Assembly (NCBI GenBank): GCA_946478915.1
Contig: CAMLER010000153.1
Coordinates: 1-9,672, forward strand
Length of the DNA stretch: 9,672 bases
Source: an uncultured Chryseolinea sp.
Lineage (GTDB): Bacteria > Bacteroidota > Bacteroidia > Cytophagales > Cyclobacteriaceae
Direction of reading: 5' to 3'
Shown here: positions 6,716-9,672 of the stretch, one piece after another
Position numbering within the stretch: position 1 is the first letter of the stretch
Layout of the letters: every line of letters begins with the position of its first letter
Made by a program: the position numbers and the translations under genes
The notes under the pieces: generated by a model
What the model saw: the letters and a program-made list of their open reading frames with translations, nothing else
Told to the model about the DNA's origin: nothing
Database searches by the model: none

Positions 6716-9055
6716 CTATAGATTTATGAGGCTGACTTGTTCCTTTTCTGCCTCATGGCTCTTGTATCCATATCCGCTGACCTCTTTAGAATCATTAACG
6801 ACGATCATCGGGTGCGGAAGTTTTTTGTTGATATATATGTCGTCGATGAGATCAACCTGAGCTTTAGTCGTGTAATTATAACGCATCAAATAAATAGTAC
6901 AATCTGCCGCTGCATTAAGACTAAAGGCATCCGCAACCTTACCGATAGGCGGAGTATCAATTATAACATAATCAAACCGTTCTCTTAAGTCCTTGATAAA
7001 ATTCGCCAGATTCTTTGATGTCATAAGTTCTGACGGGTTGGGTGGAATTGATCCGGACAAGGCTATAAACAACCCACGCACGGTTTTATGTTGTTTGATG
7101 ATATCTTCCATGGAATACTTCTCCATACCAATAAGATAATTTGTAATACCCAGCCCAGGTTTTATACCTAATTGCTTTGCCATAGTTGGCCTCCTCAAAT
7201 CCAACTCCAAAACGACTACAGATTTCCCTATCAAAGCAAGGCTTGCACCCAGATTGATCGAAAAGAAGGTCTTTCCTTCCCCACTCATGGTTGAAGTTAC
7301 GAGCAAAACTTTGTTCTCTGTTCCAGCTGTGGCGAAATATAGATTCGAACGAATAAGGCGGAACAGTTCTGCCAAAGGTGTTGTGCTATCTTTTGTGATA
7401 ACCAGGCTTGCACCTGTATTATTTCGACTGATCTCTCCCAAAATTGGCGTACGGGTAAGCCGTTGTACATCCCTTTTGGTTTGGATCTTATTATTAAGTG
7501 CATTCTTAATGTAAACGAAAGAAAAGGGAATACCCAAACCTAACACCAGTGCAAAAAGGTAAGTAAGACTTTTCTTAGGACTGACTGGATTATCATCAAT
7601 AAGAGCAGGGTCGAGTGTCCTTGATTTGGAAACAGTGGCTTCCAACGCAAGTGCTGCCTGTTCACGCTTCTCCAGAAGGTAGAGGTAAAGATTTTCCTTT
7701 GTTCCTTGCTGCCTGTTGATTTCCAGCAATTCACGTTCGATCGTAGGAACTTTACTAATCTGAGATCTATAGCGACCCGACGTGGATTGCATGTTCTTTC
7801 TGGTAATAACTAGACCCTGCTTGATGGTATGGAGATTCTCCAGAATGCTTAGGTGAATAGTTGCAAGCTGGTCATTGAGGTCCTGTACCAATGGATTGCT
7901 TGGCAATGCGGTACGCAACATCCGTTCTCGTTCAAGCTGCAAATCATTAAATTTATTAATCAGACTTTCAAGGGTCGGTTGACTACTGCTCAACGTGCTG
8001 GGAACAACTTCATATTTCCCGGTCTGACTTTTCAAATAATCCTCCAGAGATTCCAATACTTCTATCTGATTATTTAATTCAGTCAGTTGTTGATTGTATG
8101 CCGAGGCCTGCTTAAGATAAACGTCCGTATCGGAGGTGACATCAGTTACCTCATGTTGAACCTTGAATTTTTCTACATCCTTCTCAACGTTGGTTAGATC
8201 TGACGTAAGATACTTTAATCTTTCATCGATGAATTCAATAGTTGTATTAGCAAGGTGATTTCGGTCTTCAAGGGCTTCCTTGCTATATACCTCAAGAAGC
8301 TTATTGATGATGTCCTTTCCTTTCTCTGGTACGGCTTCGATAGAAGTGAGTCGAATTACGCTCGCCCGTTTGTTAGCCGCCTCGATTTTTAGTTGGTCAC
8401 TATAATCGTCTGCCGCTTTTATTAGATCATGAAACTTAACGATTATGGGTTGCTGCGTACGCTTGTCCATCTTCGCCATGGAATCCAAAGGCGCAGCAAT
8501 CACCGTAAAGATCCCATAAGGCATACTAATCTCTTCACCATATTTGTGATTCGTAACCTTTCCATCTTTTTCTGTTATGCTATACATCGTGCTTGTACGA
8601 CGACGTATCGTAATTTGCTGACCATCCGCAGTTGGGTGCAGTTTTGTGATACTTAGCTTAATGGGAAGTTCGGTGCCGTAAATCTCACGAGTCTTAAACT
8701 TTTCCTCGACGTGATAGGTGACATAAAGAGATAACTCTTTGAAAACCCGCTGCATCAGACTCTTTGAATTTAGTACCTCGAGCTCATTGTCAATATTTTG
8801 CTTTGTACTAAACAAATTAAGGTCGCCAATATCAGCGTTTCGGGGACCAGCGTTCTGGGATTCTTCATTCTTTAAGAGAATAGTGCTGCTAACGCGAAAC
8901 TTCGGAGTAGCGGTATACAAATAAGCGAAGGCAAGCGCGCCACAAATGATCACACTGATGAAAAAAAGATACCAGTACTTCAGATATCCTTTAATGAGTT
9001 GTATGGCATCGACGTCGTCGCCCGGCTCTTCCTTAAACACTTCTTTCTTATCCAT
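6716..9055 (-). CDS. Wzc-like polysaccharide co-polymerase fused to BY-kinase (tyrosine autokinase)
   Basis: This 779-residue inner-membrane protein controls polymer length and links synthesis to export, with regulation by tyrosine autophosphorylation. In order it has a short cytoplasmic N-terminus; TM1 at about 27-47; a Wzz-type domain; a long periplasmic region with probable coiled coil (about 275-345 and 365-475) and the PSNPLVQDL/GNVR-like segment; NPVSPKK (489-495), the proline-rich motif before TM2; TM2 at about 497-517; and a cytoplasmic kinase domain. The Walker A is SGEGKT (591-596). The Walker A' is ELDLRRP (617-623), with Glu in place of the first Asp of the usual DxDxR. The Walker B is IIDTPP (698-703). 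The C-terminal tyrosine cluster is very short, GYGY (761-764), rather than the many tyrosines of Wzc or CapB. AGGA (9062-9065) sits 6 nt before ATG 9055 and overlaps the stop of the export gene, so the two are translationally linked. Fusion of both domains is typical of Gram-negative systems. Confidence 0.93.
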   Translation of the reverse strand: MDKKEVFKEEPGDDVDAIQLIKGYLKYWYLFFISVIICGALAFAYLYTATPKFRVSSTILLKNEESQNAGPRNADIGDLNLFSTKQNIDNELEVLNSKSLMQRVFKELSLYVTYHVEEKFKTREIYGTELPIKLSITKLHPTADGQQITIRRRTSTMYSITEKDGKVTNHKYGEEISMPYGIFTVIAAPLDSMAKMDKRTQQPIIVKFHDLIKAADDYSDQLKIEAANKRASVIRLTSIEAVPEKGKDIINKLLEVYSKEALEDRNHLANTTIEFIDERLKYLTSDLTNVEKDVEKFKVQHEVTDVTSDTDVYLKQASAYNQQLTELNNQIEVLESLEDYLKSQTGKYEVVPSTLSSSQPTLESLINKFNDLQLERERMLRTALPSNPLVQDLNDQLATIHLSILENLHTIKQGLVITRKNMQSTSGRYRSQISKVPTIERELLEINRQQGTKENLYLYLLEKREQAALALEATVSKSRTLDPALIDDNPVSPKKSLTYLFALVLGLGIPFSFVYIKNALNNKIQTKRDVQRLTRTPILGEISRNNTGASLVITKDSTTPLAELFRLIRSNLYFATAGTENKVLLVTSTMSGEGKTFFSINLGASLALIGKSVVVLELDLRRPTMAKQLGIKPGLGITNYLIGMEKYSMEDIIKQHKTVRGLFIALSGSIPPNPSELMTSKNLANFIKDLRERFDYVIIDTPPIGKVADAFSLNAAADCTIYLMRYNYTTKAQVDLIDDIYINKKLPHPMIVVNDSKEVSGYGYKSHEAEKEQVSLINL

Positions 9056-9061
9056 GAAATT

Positions 9062-9065
9062 TCCT
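9062..9065 (-). promoter_or_regulatory. Shine-Dalgarno of the BY-kinase gene, overlapping the upstream stop codon
   Basis: The minus strand reads TAGGAAATTTC before ATG 9055. The AGGA core is 6 nt from the start and shares bases with the TAG stop (9064-9066) of the export-protein gene. It is the best ribosome site in the window and suggests translation is coupled between the export and kinase genes. Confidence 0.55.
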
Positions 9066-9672
9066 ATTTATTAATGATTGAAATCGCTACAAAACCGAGG
9101 GTAGAGATAAATGCAGCCCATAGCCCAATGTACTTGTTGCCAACACGTGTTTCCGAAGTTTTTTCGCGGTTGGATGGTTCTACATAGACGATGTCGTTTT
9201 GCTGCAAATAAAAATATGGCGAATTCAAGACATCCTTATTATTAAGGTTAATTCTTGTCGTTTTGCGGACCCCCTGCTGCTCGCGGATTATCAGTACGTT
9301 TTCACGTTTACCATACGAAGTCATATCGCCCGCCAGGCCAAGGGCCTCTAGAACATTAATTTTTTCAGTGTCAACCGTAAAGGTAGACGGCTTGCTAACT
9401 TCGCCGATAACCGTAACCTTAAAGTTCATAAACCTAATATTTACGATTGGATTTTTTACGTGTACCTTTATTTCGTTGGTCATTTTGTCGATCGCCTGCT
9501 CTTTTGTAAGGCCGGAAAGCAATACCTTGCCGATCACCGGAAAGTTTATAAATCCACTTTTGTCAACCTGGTACCCTTCTGTGCCTTTCGTCGCAGCAAT
9601 CACCCCACCGGTATTGGCGTTGGTGGGAAGTATCACATTATTAAACAAGACGTTAGATTCTGGATTCAGACT
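9064..9672 (-). CDS. Wza-like polysaccharide export protein with SLBB domain, N-terminus cut by window edge
   Basis: The frame is open from the right edge to TAG at 9064-9066, giving the C-terminal 202 residues of an outer-membrane polysaccharide export protein. An internal TTG at 9648 is in frame but is not the true start, because coding continues upstream to the edge (SLNPESNVLFNN). The visible part begins inside the Poly_export domain (GYQVDKSGFINFPVIGKV, then GLTKEQAIDKM and NPIVNIRF). An SLBB domain follows with VIGEVSKPSTFTV, INVLEALGLAGDM and ENVLIIRE. NDIVYVEPSN closes the domain. The last 22 residues (about IGLWAAFISTLGFVAISII) are hydrophobic and probably form a C-terminal membrane segment, as in many Bacteroidota homologues. 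The lipoprotein signal expected at the N-terminus lies outside the window. The gene precedes the Wzc-like kinase by 8 bp, the classic export pair. Confidence 0.93.
   Translation of the reverse strand, partial: SLNPESNVLFNNVILPTNANTGGVIAATKGTEGYQVDKSGFINFPVIGKVLLSGLTKEQAIDKMTNEIKVHVKNPIVNIRFMNFKVTVIGEVSKPSTFTVDTEKINVLEALGLAGDMTSYGKRENVLIIREQQGVRKTTRINLNNKDVLNSPYFYLQQNDIVYVEPSNREKTSETRVGNKYIGLWAAFISTLGFVAISIINK

Noticed and set aside
9646..9648. TTG as the start of the export protein
   Set aside because: The frame stays open to the right edge and the visible sequence begins inside the Poly_export domain, so the true start is outside the window.

Overview
This window is part of an extracellular polysaccharide (EPS/capsule) gene cluster of the Wzx/Wzy-dependent type, and every gene I can support lies on the minus strand. 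The best taxonomic fit is a Bacteroidota bacterium. The export protein ends in a hydrophobic C-terminal segment as in that phylum, the co-polymerase and tyrosine kinase are fused in one protein, most starts have A/T-rich leaders with weak Shine-Dalgarno sequences, and one intergenic region carries a TAnnTTTG-type promoter element. The genus cannot be named from the sequence alone.

In transcription order (right to left): the 3' part of a Wza-like export protein (about 9064-9672, entering from the right edge); a Wzc-like BY-kinase/co-polymerase (6716-9055); a Wzx-like flippase (5093-6661); a 191-bp A/T-rich gap with a candidate promoter; a family 2 glycosyltransferase (3885-4901); an SGNH/GDSL-type envelope-anchored hydrolase (2951-3892) that overlaps it by 8 bp; a Wzy-like polymerase (1238-2896); an unrecognised 79-residue ORF (994-1233); and a family 4 glycosyltransferase (1-971) that leaves the window at the left edge.

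Inferred workflow: the glycosyltransferases build a lipid-linked repeat unit on the cytoplasmic face. The flippase moves it across the inner membrane and Wzy polymerises it. The Wzc-like protein controls chain length and couples to the Wza-like outer-membrane export protein. The SGNH protein probably edits acyl groups on the glycan in the periplasm. No initiating sugar-phosphate transferase and no nucleotide-sugar synthesis gene is visible here, so these must lie elsewhere.

I see no RNA gene, CRISPR array, insertion sequence or phage gene. The locus is a recognisable type. The least explained parts are the small ORF at 994-1233, the divergent SGNH protein, and the regulatory region at 4902-5092.
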